Positions 45,800 through 45,881 of a stretch of 45,881 nt of DNA are shown here, one piece after another (position 1 is the first letter of the stretch; the number at the start of each line of letters is the position of its first letter). Made by a program: the position numbers and the translations under genes. The notes beneath the pieces are model-generated. The model was not told where the DNA came from. It did no database searches and was given only the letters and a program-made list of their open reading frames with translations. Source of the stretch: an uncultured Caballeronia sp. (GTDB taxonomy: Bacteria; Pseudomonadota; Gammaproteobacteria; Burkholderiales; Burkholderiaceae); contig CALNPU010000006.1 of the NCBI GenBank assembly GCA_940588625.1, forward strand, positions 1 through 45,881, written 5' to 3'.

Positions 45800-45881
45800 C
45801 CTCATAGTCTTACTGTGTCGAAAATACAATACCTATGTTTATGTAATACCTGGCAGTATTTAGCAATACGAACCCGAACCT
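45800..45881. other. AT-rich sequence truncating the DapA-like gene
   Basis: The last 80 bases are AT-rich and contain AATACCT twice within about 20 bases. No DapA coding is recognisable. This may be the edge of an inserted element or a deletion join continuing outside the window. Confidence 0.4.

Noticed and set aside
1-45881. CRISPR arrays, tRNA or rRNA genes and insertion sequences
   Set aside because: No regularly spaced repeats, cloverleaf-like sequence, rRNA segment or transposase motif was recognised in the reading; a dedicated scan could still find small remnants.

Overview
The window reads as a high-GC beta-proteobacterial chromosome of the Burkholderia sensu lato type (Burkholderia/Paraburkholderia/Caballeronia-like). 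The gene families, codon choice and operon types (FbpABC with EfeB, OprB-family porin, KGSADH-type aldehyde dehydrogenase, paired ChrA halves, AAHS and DHA2 MFS transporters) all fit. The most striking property is decay. About thirty recognisable genes carry one or more frameshifts, in-frame stops or internal deletions, while about fifteen others are intact. Intact genes are clustered, and several broken genes have large internal deletions (panE, LysR, LacI, msrB active site). This points to genuine reductive decay, as in host-restricted or leaf-nodule-type symbionts, rather than uniformly poor sequence. The lifestyle is inference. No insertion sequence, tRNA, rRNA or CRISPR array was recognised.

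Layout. 1-6.3 kb: remnants only (membrane protein tail, SDR, GNAT acetyltransferase, SMP-30 lactonase, alpha-ketoglutarate semialdehyde dehydrogenase, hydroxypyruvate isomerase tail, thioredoxin, chromate transporter, collapsed panE). 6.4-8.6 kb: intact small GIY-YIG-like protein and intact gnd with a strong terminator. 8.7-10.4 kb: a two-gene cassette, a DUF4365 (PD-(D/E)XK-like) protein plus an unnamed partner, both frameshifted. 10.5-16.0 kb: a complete but wholly pseudogenised LacI-regulated sugar ABC operon (regulator, ATPase, permease, binding protein, sugar isomerase) with its palindromic operator still perfect. 16.2-18.4 kb: broken dipZ and msrB. 18.4-19.8 kb: a remnant region with a perfect 15-bp-arm palindrome.

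19.8-22.2 kb: an intact MarR regulator with two identical 12-bp operators, one inside its own promoter and one before a broken SDR-thiolase pair. 22.2-30.3 kb: six intact genes on the minus strand in the order OprB-family porin, exported beta-propeller, Tat-exported DyP peroxidase EfeB, FbpA, FbpB, FbpC. They lie behind one promoter abutting a perfect Fur-box palindrome. This is a hybrid of the Efe and Fbp iron systems and is the best-preserved block in the window.

30.9-36.2 kb: broken amino-acid binding proteins, LysR, aminotransferase and a DHA2 exporter. 36.2-36.9 kb: intact mazEF with a clear promoter. 37-40.2 kb: broken DHA2 exporter, UspA and Fnr-type regulator. 40.3-41.6 kb: intact EgtB-like non-haem iron enzyme with the HX3HXE motif. 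41.7-45.8 kb: a minus-strand catabolic cluster in which only the ornithine cyclodeaminase-like and carboxymuconolactone decarboxylase-like genes are intact; the class II aldolase, AAHS transporter and DapA-like gene are broken.

Taken together, sugar, amino-acid and aromatic uptake, chromate export, methionine sulfoxide repair and oxygen sensing appear to be eroding here. Iron acquisition, the oxidative pentose phosphate step, a toxin-antitoxin pair and an EgtB-like enzyme are kept.
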